Shown here: positions 1-9,331 of the stretch, one piece after another
Layout: every line of letters starts with the position of its first letter
Numbering within the stretch: the first letter of the stretch is position 1
Assembly: GCA_021234155.1 (NCBI GenBank)
Contig: JAJEKV010000025.1
Location: forward strand, 3,123,339-3,187,338
DNA from: Isoetes taiwanensis
Lineage: Eukaryota > Streptophyta > Lycopodiopsida > Isoetales > Isoetaceae
DNA length: 64,000 bases
Direction of reading: 5' to 3'
Notes under the pieces: model-generated
What the model was told of the DNA's origin: nothing
Databases searched by the model: none
The model's input: the letters and a program-made list of their open reading frames with translations, nothing else
Program-made: the position numbers and the translations under genes

Positions 1-220
1 TACGTTAATCATCTGCATGAAGAACCTTCTCGGCTATCAAGCACTCGGTTGCAACATCCACGAGCTCACAGCAGAAAGAAGATTGCTAGTACAACGTTTT
101 GTAAATACAAATTTATGTTTTGATCATGTTAACGTGTAAAGCTATAAGTAATTAGGTTGTATTAATGATATCTGCATGTGGAATTACCAAAATTGGAGCA
201 AAACTCAGTGTTTCTGGCAT

Positions 221-695
221 CTCTCATAGAGTGCGCCAGGACCAAATCCGTCATTCTCGGATTAGCCTCTCGCGCACTGTGTGAGTGGTCGGACACTGAT
301 CTTTGCCAATACTTGGCCAAATGCAGAAAGTAAGGACACCATTCGACTCATCTCATCTTAATTAGTAGGATTTGACCCCTAGTTTGTAGAAATTGGCCAA
401 CCCTAACTCAAATGGAGCCCCACCTTTCACAGAGTGCACCCAGACCAATTCGGTTTGCAAACCGATTCGACTCTGGCGCACTGTGTGAGTGGTCGACCCC
501 AAAACTAGGCCAAAACTTATCCAAATGAGGCAAGTAAGGGCTCAATCCGACCTATCTCGACGAGATATGCAGGATTCTATCCTTAATTTCCATGTTTGGC
601 ATCATCTTTGACCCAAACAAGACCCCACCCCTCACAGAGTGCGCCCAGACCAAATCGGTTTGCAAACCGATTCGACCCTGGCGCACTGTGTGAGT
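221..695. repeat. Three hairpin units spaced about 204 bp apart (copy A)
   Basis: Three units of about 65 bp start near 221, 425 and 629. Each begins with a variant of cacagagtgcgcccag and ends with ctggcgcactgtgtgag, which are imperfect inverted repeats of each other. The third unit has the perfect 20-bp palindrome aatcggtttgcaaaccgatt at 653-672. The second has the shorter core cggtttgcaaaccg, and the first has a different loop. The units lie upstream of a TATA-like site and an ORF, so an enhancer or U3-type role is possible, but that is inference. The same array recurs at 10038-10514. Confidence 0.8.
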
Positions 696-871
696 GGTCA
701 CACTAAAATTGCCCTAACTTGTCCATACTTTCTCCAAATTAGATGGAATTTGTTGCAATATGATCCTTAGAATGTACTCTTTAGCATGATTAGCTTGTCT
801 TTTGCTTAGCAATACCTTAGAATCCTAGATTTTCCCTTATCAAAAAATTTCCCAAAATTAGGGTTTTTGCC

Positions 872-879
872 TATAAGTA
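872..879 (+). promoter_or_regulatory. Possible TATA box upstream of the accessory ORF
   Basis: The sequence tataagta lies 111 bp before the ATG at 990, in an AT-rich stretch that follows the hairpin array. The second copy keeps it at 10687-10694. The spacing suits an RNA polymerase II core promoter, but only the motif and its position support this. Confidence 0.35.
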
Positions 880-989
880 GACCACAACCCTCATTTGCAT
901 CCTACACCTTTGCTCCTCACTCCAAGCCGATTTTCCAGACCCCTAAGGTGCTTGCCTATTTGTTTGATATCCCCAGCTGCTCATAGACC

Positions 990-1769
990 ATGGCAACCAC
1001 TGCATTCAGGCGATGGTACAGCGCCACAGCACATGTGGCTGAGGCCGACATCAACTTTGTCTTTGTCGTCTTCCAGAAGGAGCTTGATGTGGAAGCCACC
1101 ATCAATGCCACCCCTTTTTACCAAGACATTATGTCTGAGTTCCATGCCAAGATAGGACCATCTCTGGTAGAGCTCCCACCTTGCATAGGATACCTTGCCC
1201 CCAGCATGGCCCTTAAGTCAGCCCTGCAGGACATCCAAAACATAGACAAATACCTAGAAAATAAGGTCAGCTGCTCACCCAATTATATGTCCGTAGCTAT
1301 AAATAGGAGGAGATACTTCTCATACACCGCTGTAGCCATTTTCTTATCCCATAGAGCTCAAACCCAGATAGGAGAACCATATGTCCAACCCCTAGAGCTC
1401 GAGCCTATGGGCATGGCAACAGGTGAAGAAGGGCAGATGCTTCTCAAGTACGAGGAGGCAGAACAGGAGGAAGATAAAGGACGTGGGTCGGACGTAGAGG
1501 ACATCATAGACATCAACCCAGCACAGGAGAGGCAGCAAGCTGAGAAGGAACTTCAAAGCTTTGAAGAGGGGCTGAGAACTACGGCGCTAGGCATCACAAG
1601 CTTAACCCCGGTAATCATCCAAGGAGAGGCGTACCTGAGCCTGCACGACATCAAGAACCTCCCAGAGTGCAGGGACAGGGGCTACAGGATAGACGAGCTC
1701 CTACATCTCTTACGTCAACAACCGGGTCTTGATTCGACCGGGAGACACATGACTTCCCCATCAGTATAA
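990..1769 (+). CDS. Accessory ORF of an LTR-type element, copy A, 3' part decayed
   Basis: The ORF gives 259 residues from the ATG at 990. I recognise no named domain. Its architecture parallels the ORF at 6175: an aromatic RWY or QWY start, a helical N-terminal half, an acidic Glu/Asp-rich linker (about residues 140-175 here), then a short motif (LTPVIIQGEAYLSLHDI here, LLPTVLLNNQEYLILEDI there) followed by a basic helix. I therefore infer that the two are diverged members of one retroelement accessory family. A single extra g near 1740, compared with copy B, shifts the C-terminus. Coding-like sequence interrupted by stops continues to about 2385, where the LTR is inserted. It is probably not functional as it stands. 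Confidence 0.5.
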   Translation: MATTAFRRWYSATAHVAEADINFVFVVFQKELDVEATINATPFYQDIMSEFHAKIGPSLVELPPCIGYLAPSMALKSALQDIQNIDKYLENKVSCSPNYMSVAINRRRYFSYTAVAIFLSHRAQTQIGEPYVQPLELEPMGMATGEEGQMLLKYEEAEQEEDKGRGSDVEDIIDINPAQERQQAEKELQSFEEGLRTTALGITSLTPVIIQGEAYLSLHDIKNLPECRDRGYRIDELLHLLRQQPGLDSTGRHMTSPSV

Positions 1770-2390
1770 GAAAGGCCCGGATGTACACTGGCCAATCATC
1801 AACAGATATATAAGTCTACCGGCATCAGGCAGATGACGGCTCAGCAAGAGCTACCCATAGAGGAGGAGTTCTTAGCGATCTAGGAGCGGATGGGAATCAG
1901 AGGGAAAACAACGAGTGCGCTCCTACCTAGCACCTCGACAGCAGCACCAGCTGAACAGGATAGGGGCAACATCAACAAAAGGCGCAACAACGCTAGACAA
2001 CTGCAGAACACCCAAGTCCAGCCATGACGAGCTCCCAGACCCCTTGCCCTAGTAAGAAGACAATAATGACTTCATCGATTTAAAAAATAATGGATCATGA
2101 TCAAGGAAAAAGAGGAGACGTAAAATAGGGAAGGCACATCTCCGACTTGAAGGCATATATCAACACCAAGGGCAAGATCAAGGAGGAGGATAGTCGGTAC
2201 GAATAAGAGTTCCAGACCCAGAAACACCTGCAAACCCAAGGTAGGATGATTCCAGTGCCTCAGTCAAGTAGTTCAAGACTCGAGTGGACCCGACCCAAAG
2301 GACGGAGGAGCCGATCTAGCCAACAACCACAGACTACTCAAAGGCAACTCGAAGGAGCGATGGCATGTGCAATGTAGACGACAACATTTC

Positions 2391-3970
2391 GGTGACGTTC
2401 CAAGTATTTATACGGTATACGTATAAATATATTGACACGTCACCCAGTAAAGATACGCCACCATGGGCTATTTTAACCTAGGGGGTTGACCTAAAAGGGA
2501 TTAATTTAGCTATGCTAAATTAATTATTAAAGGTTAATTACAAGCATTGTCAAATTAACTCAATTAAGTTAATTGATTAATTAGAAAGGTGCCACTTGGC
2601 CAAATTCGATTGGCCAGCAGGGAAATGCTAACTTGGGGCATCAAATTGGAGGAGGAGCTGTGAGCGCCCAAACTGTTGCTGAACACCCAAGTTGCTGAAG
2701 TTGTTGCTGAACACCCAAGTTGCTGAAGTGGTTGCTAAACACCCAAGTTGCTGAAAGATGGAGGTGCCCCATGATAACGTTCTAGCAGAAACTCGGGTTA
2801 GTGGGTAGTCAAGCTTGAGATTTGTAGGATAGCGCCTCAGTTAGTCTTCTCTGGTTATCTTTGTTAGGATTAACCCTTCTTTGATAGTTGAGATTATATT
2901 TCAATTATGGATTATGCTTTGTTACGTATGGATGGATGAATCTATGAAAGTATCTCTGTTAGCTTCCGTAAAGCAGGGATTGGGGAGGGAAGAGACCTCT
3001 GAGCCCATGTATTGTAGCATGCTCCTAGATAGAGCCCTGTATTAATCCCATTAATTGCGGCCTGTGCACAAGAGACCACCGAGTCATGGATGCTATGGAA
3101 TTGCTTATCACCAGAGAAGGGACGCAGTGGTGAAGTGGGGGTGGGGTCTTGCACGAACATAAAAGGCTCCTGGGACTCCTACAGTGGGCTAGGCCTGATA
3201 GCCGGTCACGTAGAGGGCCGGGTATGGGTCTGACACTCCCTGGGTGGAGAGGTATGACCCGTATGGGGCATCCTGTACTTTGAAGATAACGTTAGGGGAG
3301 TAGGTCGGGTACGGATACGGGGGTCGCTGATGCGGCACATATTCTCTAGCTCACCCATGGAACCGCTGTGATCCTGGAAGGGGACACTTCCCTGACCTGC
3401 CTCATCGGACCAGGTCTTCATGAAACCTGGAGTAGGCTCGAAGGGTGATACCTTGAGTCTGCGTCTCCGGAAGGCTATAGTGATGCCATAGCATGATTCG
3501 ACTCATCTGCAAAGTGTGCACAGGAGGGGCGGATGGAGTGGACAACCCTAGCCGATGTTCTATGCCAGCCAACGCCATGCCAAGATTCGGTTTGCTGATC
3601 TCTTGAGACCTAGCCGTCAGTCGATCCTCACTGGAGTCTAAGCCGGGGTAGAACCATGGGTTTGGGGTGTTTTCTCTAGTATTAAATGTATCTTCTCTGT
3701 TATTATCAGTTGGATGGATGTGCCACCCTTCGTGGTGGTATTTATGATATGATTATGCTGTATGCTGACCTTGTATTCACGCTTCCGCGACATAGGAGCC
3801 CCATCGAAGGCATGGGCCGAATGACCCCTCTGTGTCCTTCACTCGAGCATCTTTCCATAGATGGCCCGAGTTAGACGGAGGGCCCTGCTCATGGCGAGAT
3901 GGTTGCCATGGGAGGGGGAAGTCCCCGTATGTATACGCCCGAGCGTCGTATATGTTCTGGGAGTGTCACA
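2391..3970 (+). repeat. 5' LTR of the histone-carrying retrotransposon (LTR A)
   Basis: The 1580-bp LTR begins ggtgacgttcc, where its relatives begin tgtgacgttcc, so the first T appears mutated. It ends gagtgtcaca. It is followed within two bases by a primer-binding site, which makes it a 5' LTR. The five bases before it (2386-2390, ATTTC) equal the target duplication around LTR B. Compared with LTR B it lacks about 36 bp near 2648. A tandem repeat lies inside at 2668-2757. Diverged relatives are LTR C (23125-24727) and LTR D (62790 onward); shared blocks include a GT-rich 'ggggtagagacct' region and 'gtgcacaggaggggcggat'. Confidence 0.88.
2668..2757 (+). repeat. Tandem repeat of about 30-33 bp within LTR A
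   Basis: About three head-to-tail copies of a unit containing gttgctgaacacccaa are seen. The same array is in LTR B at about 12522-12607. Confidence 0.85.
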
Positions 3971-3971
3971 G

Positions 3972-3983
3972 TGGTATCAGAGC
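3972..3983 (+). other. Primer-binding site (initiator tRNA-Met type)
   Basis: The sequence tggtatcagagc begins two bases after the LTR end. It is the standard plant LTR-retrotransposon primer site complementary to the 3' end of initiator tRNA-Met. It fixes the orientation of the element as rightward and marks the LTR end. Confidence 0.93.
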
Positions 3984-4641
3984 CGTGATTTCGGTCGCCC
4001 GAAATCATAGCACTGACCAAACCCCTAACTCGTTAGTTCGGTAGTTAGGTGGGAGTTTAAGGTAGTTGGACTGTTTAACTCTTCGATGTTTGGTTTGGTG
4101 CTAGGTTAATGTAATAAATTGTAAGTTTTAAGAAGTTTAGGGCGACTGGAGGACCCAAGTTTGGAAGGGCCATAACTTTTTGTAGGTGGCGAAAATGGTT
4201 CCAATGGATCGGGCATCTTCTAAATACCCTAGGGGGCACGTTACCCGAGGTCAAACTGGCGATAGCAAGGCGAAAAAGTCAAAGGGGCACTGCTGTTGGA
4301 TCGAGTGTTTTTCTCGGAAAAATAAGGGCGTATAACGCTAGCAGCGCCTGACGCCCTCTGGTCCCGCGTATAAAAATATGGCGTTTTTTTTTTAAATTTT
4401 GAAAACTTTTTACAAAAAGTTAAAAGTTGAATTCAAATTTGTGTTACTTTTTGAAAAGTGTGTTACTTTGGACACCTTCTTGCCGCCATAGCCGCCGAAC
4501 TTCAGATCTTCTTTCGCCATAACCGACCTCCAGTGCTACCTTGCAACTGCCCTAACCACCTAGCGCCTTTGCCTAGTCTCTAGCGCCACCTGTCTAAGCC
4601 TGAGCGCCCTACTTCTTCTCTTGTCATCCATCGTTAGTGCC

Positions 4642-5541
4642 ATGATGCCGCGCTTCAAGCTCACCATGGACCTAAACAAGGCGACTGTCTTCCAGCTGTT
4701 TAGCATCCTAGTCGACCATCTCTCTGATGATAGTGATATGGCCGACACTGTCCTAAACCTACTTGTGACTCATTTCACTGAGGGCCGTAGAATCCCCTAC
4801 CCCATCTTCCATTTCAATGACTGCTTCCTCATGAAGCTAAATGCTGCAGACCAACCTTACACCCTTGTAGAGCAGCCTGATCAAGCTTGGGCCATTGTTA
4901 AGTTCTATCCGCTAGCCGGCCCAGAGGAGGATCCCGCAGAGCTTATCAGAACAGAGGCCCAACGGATTTTGCACCTTGCTAGGGTAGAGGACCTCCAGCA
5001 AATAGCTAGTGGCCTACCAGAAGAGCGGGCTAGCCGTTTCTATTACCTAGGTAAGGGCCATGTGCTCATGTACAGGGACTGCATTACAACCTTCCCCCTT
5101 TCTTTTGGAACGAAGAACTATATAGTTTTATCTTCGAGAATGTTCCCCCTACCTTCACACAAGACCGCATGGACCTCGTGCAAGCTGACATGCGAGCTCA
5201 CCCGGCCCGGTACCACACGGAGATTGCTAGGCGTATACAAGTTGTGCCAGGACAAGGAGGCCCGGGATGCTGAGAGAGAGAGGCTCCGTAAGGCAGAGGG
5301 GGATGCCCAAAACCAGCAGGGCAGGGATCAAAATGTTGATCAAAGTGTAGATCAAACTGTTGTCCAGCAAGGAGATCAACCAGTGAATCAGGAAGGAGAT
5401 CAGACTGTCGTCCCGGATAAGAAGGAGCAGCGTTGGGGTAACCGAAAGAGGAAGAATACAAAACCTATAAGGGGAGGTGTGGATTATAGGACCCGATTGC
5501 AGAAGGATGCCGCCATTGGCAAGAAAACATCGGCTCAGTGA
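4642..5541 (+). CDS. Retrotransposon accessory ORF, N-terminal part of a histone H3 fusion
   Basis: The first in-frame ATG is at 4642 (the frame is open from 4621), giving 299 residues before a TGA at 5539-5541. The N-terminal 190 or so residues look globular but match no family I know. From about residue 195 the protein turns strongly charged, with a repeated DQ-V-Q-GDQ pattern, then a Lys/Arg-rich stretch near the end. It lies between the primer site and gag, an unusual place for an extra ORF. After the TGA the same frame continues without another stop into a histone H3 domain, so the original product was probably one protein of about 425 residues. A retroelement-specific function is likely but unknown. 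Confidence 0.6.
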   Translation: MMPRFKLTMDLNKATVFQLFSILVDHLSDDSDMADTVLNLLVTHFTEGRRIPYPIFHFNDCFLMKLNAADQPYTLVEQPDQAWAIVKFYPLAGPEEDPAELIRTEAQRILHLARVEDLQQIASGLPEERASRFYYLGKGHVLMYRDCITTFPLSFGTKNYIVLSSRMFPLPSHKTAWTSCKLTCELTRPGTTRRLLGVYKLCQDKEARDAERERLRKAEGDAQNQQGRDQNVDQSVDQTVVQQGDQPVNQEGDQTVVPDKKEQRWGNRKRKNTKPIRGGVDYRTRLQKDAAIGKKTSAQ

Positions 5542-5925
5542 CGGGAGCAGATCGTTCAGCGGGCGAAACATCCGACGACCGGCGGGAAATCCATCCCATT
5601 GCTGAAGGCAACCGTCAAGCCGCGGAAGCCCCATAGATTTCGACCGGGCACAGTAGCTCTTCATGAGATACGTAAGTATCAGAAGACTACTGAGCCATTG
5701 ATTCGTCGGCTACCCTTTCAGCGGCTTGTCCGGGAAATTGCCCAAGAATTCAAGACCGACCTGAGGTTTCAGGCTTTTGCTATCCTCGCACTCCAGGAGG
5801 CTACCGAGGCTTACCTCATTGAGATTTTGAGTGACGCCAACCTCTGTGCCATCCATGCAAAGAGGGTTACCATAATGCCCAAGGATATCCAGCTCGCAAG
5901 GAGGATCCGAGGGGAGTTTCGGTGA
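5542..5925 (+). CDS. Histone H3-like domain, in frame after a TGA
   Basis: In the frame of the preceding ORF, the stretch from about 5557 to 5925 reads as histone H3. It has a degenerate tail ([11 protein letters not shown], corresponding to QTARKSTGGK), [20 protein letters not shown] leading to the alphaN helix, then [21 protein letters not shown] (shown split as [13 protein letters not shown] and EFKTDLRF), [10 protein letters not shown] for alpha2, [20 protein letters not shown], and LARRIRG near the end. Loop 1 has canonical H3 length (FKTDLRF), so it resembles H3.1/H3.3 rather than CENH3. Lys9-Ser10 equivalents are lost and part of the tail (around residues 20-35) is shortened. No ATG precedes the H3 part, so translation would need the upstream ORF plus read-through or an earlier intact version. 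It is almost certainly captured from a host gene. Confidence 0.9.
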   Translation, partial: REQIVQRAKHPTTGGKSIPLLKATVKPRKPHRFRPGTVALHEIRKYQKTTEPLIRRLPFQRLVREIAQEFKTDLRFQAFAILALQEATEAYLIEILSDANLCAIHAKRVTIMPKDIQLARRIRGEFR

Positions 5926-6174
5926 CTATGGGACCTTCTTTGTTTTGTTGTAAAAATTTTGTGGATCTATCTATGTAAAAAAAGCTATAAATATAAAAAT
6001 GTCTCTTTCCGCCACTTGATGTGTACCTAAGTCTAAATTATTAAGTAAATAATAAATTTCTTTCTAACCTAGGAAAGCGTGCCGAAAAGTATAAAGCCAC
6101 TTTTGGGCCATTAGGGTTTCATTTTCGTTTTCGCTTTTAGAGTTTGTCTCCTCCTCCCTTGCGCCTTCTTCCTC

Positions 6175-7380
6175 ATGGCTCGCCCGACTCTACAGCAGTG
6201 GTACTTGGATGGAGAGCATTGGGACCCTGCGGTTCCCTTTGACGTTCTTCATCCTTATCTGCTCCAGCACGTGGATCTCATCCACAACATGCAGGCGCAC
6301 CCCGACTACGCCGCCTTCCTTCAATTCTTCTGTGAGGAGATTGTGCCTGCTTGCATCTTCAATGAAGACGACTCACAGCTCTACCTCGACTTCCACACCT
6401 TGCTCGAGATGTTAGGAGGTGATGATCATGCCCGGAATGTTATCAAGGGCATAAGGAGGCGAGGGACCGACCTCCCTATTGTTACTATAGATCGGGAAGT
6501 CTGTTTTGAGGCCCGATTTGCACTGGCCATCATCATGGACCAGTATATTGAAGAGGAGCAGATAGCTGCCGAGCGTTCTTCTACGCCAGTACCTCCTGAC
6601 CCGGAAGACGATGAAGTCGTCGACGAGCAGGACTTTGTACGGTGGAAGGAGTTAGCCACCGAAGCACTGGCAGGTCGAGATAAAGCCCTCAAGCTCGAAG
6701 GGCTAAACCTCCTCCCTACCGTACTCTTGAACAACCAAGAGTACCTGATTCTCGAGGACATTATGTGGGCTTACCGCGTCATTGCTGATATGCGGGGCCG
6801 TCGAAAGATAGAGGTCCTCTACGACCTTGCCGAGTACTGTCAGGATGACTTCCTCGACTTTACAACACCCGTCGTGCACCCACCACAAGTAGAAAACTTG
6901 CTGGTATACCGGCCAGAAGAGCTAGAGCCTGTTGAGACCCTTTTGTCTCTTCGGCAGTTCCTATTGACTGATACACCCCAGCCTCTGGAGGAGCAGTTTG
7001 CAGCTCACATGCGCCCTCCTCTTGCAGTTCAGCCATTGCAGATCACGATGGGAGGGGTGGATCAAGAGGAGGAAGACCTTTGGGACACCAAGATGAGCCT
7101 TAGGGATGACAAAGAAGAAGCAGAGCAGGAGAAGATCCCTGTTAACTTGGAAAAGGAAGCAGAGACCTCCAGGGATCCCCAAATTAGGGCAATGGGCAAC
7201 CAGTTGACCCGATTCTTTCAGCCTTCCGGCAAGGTGAGGTCTTGTTCTTCTCCAAGAACTTGGGGCCTTCTTCTGAAGCATCCTGGTGGGCGCTCCGTGC
7301 GTTATCCACCTTGGTGGGCCATAAGAAGATTGATTACCATGCCACCACTATCACTTTGGTCTGACGAGATCTGGCTATAG
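6175..7380 (+). CDS. Second accessory ORF of the histone-carrying retrotransposon
   Basis: The ATG at 6175 opens 401 residues. There is no named domain. It begins MARPTLQQWY and has an acidic linker near residues 140-155 (PPDPEDDEVVDEQD). The motif LLPTVLLNNQEYLILEDI comes next, at about residues 180-197, and a second acidic region around residues 295-330. The layout matches the ORF at 990-1769, so I infer homology. After about 7230 a shift of one base gives a more natural continuation that runs to 7561 with a single TGA at about 7358, so the true C-terminus has probably been frameshifted. A splice-donor-like AAG/GTGAGG also occurs near 7229. It lies 249 bp after the H3 domain. Confidence 0.55.
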   Translation: MARPTLQQWYLDGEHWDPAVPFDVLHPYLLQHVDLIHNMQAHPDYAAFLQFFCEEIVPACIFNEDDSQLYLDFHTLLEMLGGDDHARNVIKGIRRRGTDLPIVTIDREVCFEARFALAIIMDQYIEEEQIAAERSSTPVPPDPEDDEVVDEQDFVRWKELATEALAGRDKALKLEGLNLLPTVLLNNQEYLILEDIMWAYRVIADMRGRRKIEVLYDLAEYCQDDFLDFTTPVVHPPQVENLLVYRPEELEPVETLLSLRQFLLTDTPQPLEEQFAAHMRPPLAVQPLQITMGGVDQEEEDLWDTKMSLRDDKEEAEQEKIPVNLEKEAETSRDPQIRAMGNQLTRFFQPSGKVRSCSSPRTWGLLLKHPGGRSVRYPPWWAIRRLITMPPLSLWSDEIWL

Positions 7381-7561
7381 TGGCATTGGGGGACGTGGCG
7401 GGCTGCGCTAGTATGCGACTCCTTGTGGCGGCATCCTTGGCCACTTGCTTACCACCGGAGGCAGCAGCTCGAGCCGCCCTCTCGGCTAGCCCCAGTACCA
7501 CCCTGATGCGCTACCGGCCACCTCCTCAGCCTATGGACGACGATGAGGAACCTAGTTCTTA
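7381..7561 (+). pseudogene. Frameshifted C-terminal continuation of the second accessory ORF
   Basis: In the alternative frame the reading continues through an alanine-rich, then proline-rich segment, ending in MDDDEEPSS and a stop at 7561. I recognise no domain. It is best read as the displaced C-terminus of the preceding ORF, because the open frame extends back through the last 150 bp of that ORF with only one stop. Confidence 0.35.
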
Positions 7562-7708
7562 GATAACTCTTTTTACAATTGTATATCTTTGTATTGCGTA
7601 TAGATGTAAACTTTGATTGGCATTTTTTTAAGCCATCATATGTACTCTTTTCTTATGCTCTATGATTACTGTATCGTTGAGTACCATTAAATTGTGTCCC
7701 TATGATAC

Positions 7709-8248
7709 TTGTTTGTCTCTTTTAGAGTTTGGAGTATAAAAAATCGTTCGATATTGTATATTCATCCTTGTCGTCTTACAGACGATGAGCTCGAGGAAAT
7801 CGAGGACAGAATAACCAATGAATTACGAAGGGACGATCAGGCACCTCCCGAGCAGGACTTTGGTCAACGGTATGGGGAGTATCCGGATCGGGATGATGAT
7901 TACGAAGCAGGGGAACCCGTGGACGAGGGAGAGCCCTATGATTCAACTAAAGGATTGGAAATAGTCAACATCCTCCGTGAGCGCGCTTTTGAGCATCTAC
8001 AACAGACTCTTCGTTGTACCTGGGATTACTGGGATATGACGAAGCACGAAGATTTTGCCGACGCCAATGACCATTTATGGCAGATCTTCTACGCGTTAAG
8101 AGACCTTTTTAATTTGCTCATCATTAGTCCTACGTTAGACTACCGGTACGTCATCATCCAGGCATGGGCTCGCTACAAGGTAGTCAGGGCAGTACGGGAG
8201 AGCATCCGTTACTCTATCATGTACCCCTTCGCACAACCCTGGGCCTGA
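7709..8248 (+). CDS. Third accessory ORF, unknown, possibly a 3' exon
   Basis: An open frame of 179 codons starts at a TTG and has no early ATG; the first Met is in the C-terminal half (WDMTKHED). The coding-like part begins at about 7783 after a splice-acceptor-like cttacag, so it may be a 3' exon. It has an acidic N-terminal region (TDDELEEIEDRI, DRDDDYEAGEP), then a helical, aromatic-rich C-terminal half (WDYWDM, WQIFYALRDLF). No family is recognised. A run of 18 A's follows at 8289-8306, which could be a retained poly(A) tract. Confidence 0.45.
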   Translation: MFVSFRVWSIKNRSILYIHPCRLTDDELEEIEDRITNELRRDDQAPPEQDFGQRYGEYPDRDDDYEAGEPVDEGEPYDSTKGLEIVNILRERAFEHLQQTLRCTWDYWDMTKHEDFADANDHLWQIFYALRDLFNLLIISPTLDYRYVIIQAWARYKVVRAVRESIRYSIMYPFAQPWA

Positions 8249-8525
8249 TCTCTTCAGTTTTTCTTTTATGGCTAAGTATGTGTTGACTAAAAAAAAAAAA
8301 AAAAAATTGTCCAATGTATAATTACTACTTTTGTACTGTACAGCCTTAAGTTCCAGTTAAAATACACTTCCAATGTAACTGCCACTTTGACTTATAAATA
8401 AAGCTCTTTTCTTTAATTCTCTTGTATTGTCTTTATTATTGTTTCTTAGTACTGCTCAAAAATGATCTTCATTGTGACACTCGATATCACAATAATTCTA
8501 TTTATACCTTCTTATGGTCAATATA

Positions 8526-9170
8526 GATGGTGCACGTAACGCCTCATGGCAGACACCCTCGAATGCTAGCAGATTAACACCTGAGCAGGAACTCATGTTG
8601 ATGAAATAGCAGTTAGTAGAGCTACAGGCTTATGTCTTAAATGCCAAACCACCACAGCATATGCAGGAGGACGGACCGGAGTTACCTCCGTTACCACCAA
8701 GTCCATCACCACAGCAGCCACCTGCACCTAAACGAGGCCCTGTACCCGCACAAAGGAGGAACCGTTCCAAACGTCGTCGAAGTTCGTCTACAGATAGTGC
8801 CACATCCTCACAATCAGCCACTTCTATGTCTTCGGAGTCGTCTATATCGTCCGGTGACCATGCAAAGGCCCGAAACAAGGAGTACCGTAAGACGGTTGAT
8901 ACGGCCATTACCAGTATATGGAAAAACAAAAAATTGGCTCAGTTTGATGGGAAATCAAGAGGCGGGCTGAATGCAGAGTCTTGGTTAAACGAGATGAAGG
9001 AGTTTGGGAAATCCTATGGGATGACGGAGAAAGATACAGGAAAAGTTGCCACTACAAACCTTACAGGGGCCGCTCGTATTTGGTGGAAGGGCTATGCTAG
9101 AGCCAAGCATCTGGACAGAAGCAGATGCAAGTTTAAAAAGTTTGCCAAAGCCGTTTGGGATCCGATTTGA
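8526..9170 (+). pseudogene. gag: Truncated Ty3/gypsy gag
   Basis: The frame is readable from 8526 but has a TAG at about 8607. From the ATG at 8661 it gives 169 residues: a Pro-rich segment, a basic RRNRSKRRR patch, a Ser-rich linker, then the retrotransposon gag core (FDGKSRGGLNAESWL, GAARIWWKGYARAK). The IWW motif and the spacing are typical of Ty3/gypsy capsid. The reading breaks off at 9170 in mid-domain, where the sequence passes into the flank repeat of copy B. No zinc knuckle, protease, reverse transcriptase or integrase is present. Confidence 0.82.
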
Positions 9171-9200
9171 TCTTGGCGCACTGTGTGAGTGGTGGACCTA
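9163..9200. other. Junction of the tandem duplication
   Basis: The gag sequence ending in gatccgatt meets tgatcttggcgcactgtgtg, the right half of a flank hairpin. Intact hairpins read aaccgattcgaccctggcgc, so the two partners share ccgatt at the crossover. This suggests a microhomology-mediated or short-homology junction. Confidence 0.6.
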
Positions 9201-9331
9201 TGTTGACCTAGTTAAATGCATAATTTAGCTAAACTAATGGTGTAGTTCAGCTTATGATTCTAGCTAGTTTTGCATGTTACAACACTAAGAAACCCTTTGT
9301 AAATTGAGAATTGACCCAAAAAGAGGTGACC

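Noticed and set aside
221-695. CRISPR-like array from regular 204-bp spacing
   Set aside because: The genome is eukaryotic, the units are long hairpins and the spacers are themselves repeated.
1-2390. Endogenous pararetrovirus origin of the flank DNA
   Set aside because: No movement protein, coat protein zinc knuckle or reverse transcriptase is seen.
5227-5664. Long minus-strand open frame opposite the H3 fusion
   Set aside because: It is a shadow frame of the plus-strand accessory ORF and matches no protein.
5599-5925. CENH3 (centromeric H3) identity for the histone domain
   Set aside because: Loop 1 has canonical length (FKTDLRF) and the core is closer to H3.1/H3.3.
8289-8306. A run of 18 A's taken as proof of a retro-copied gene
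   Set aside because: No target duplication or intron-loss evidence accompanies it; a simple microsatellite is equally likely.
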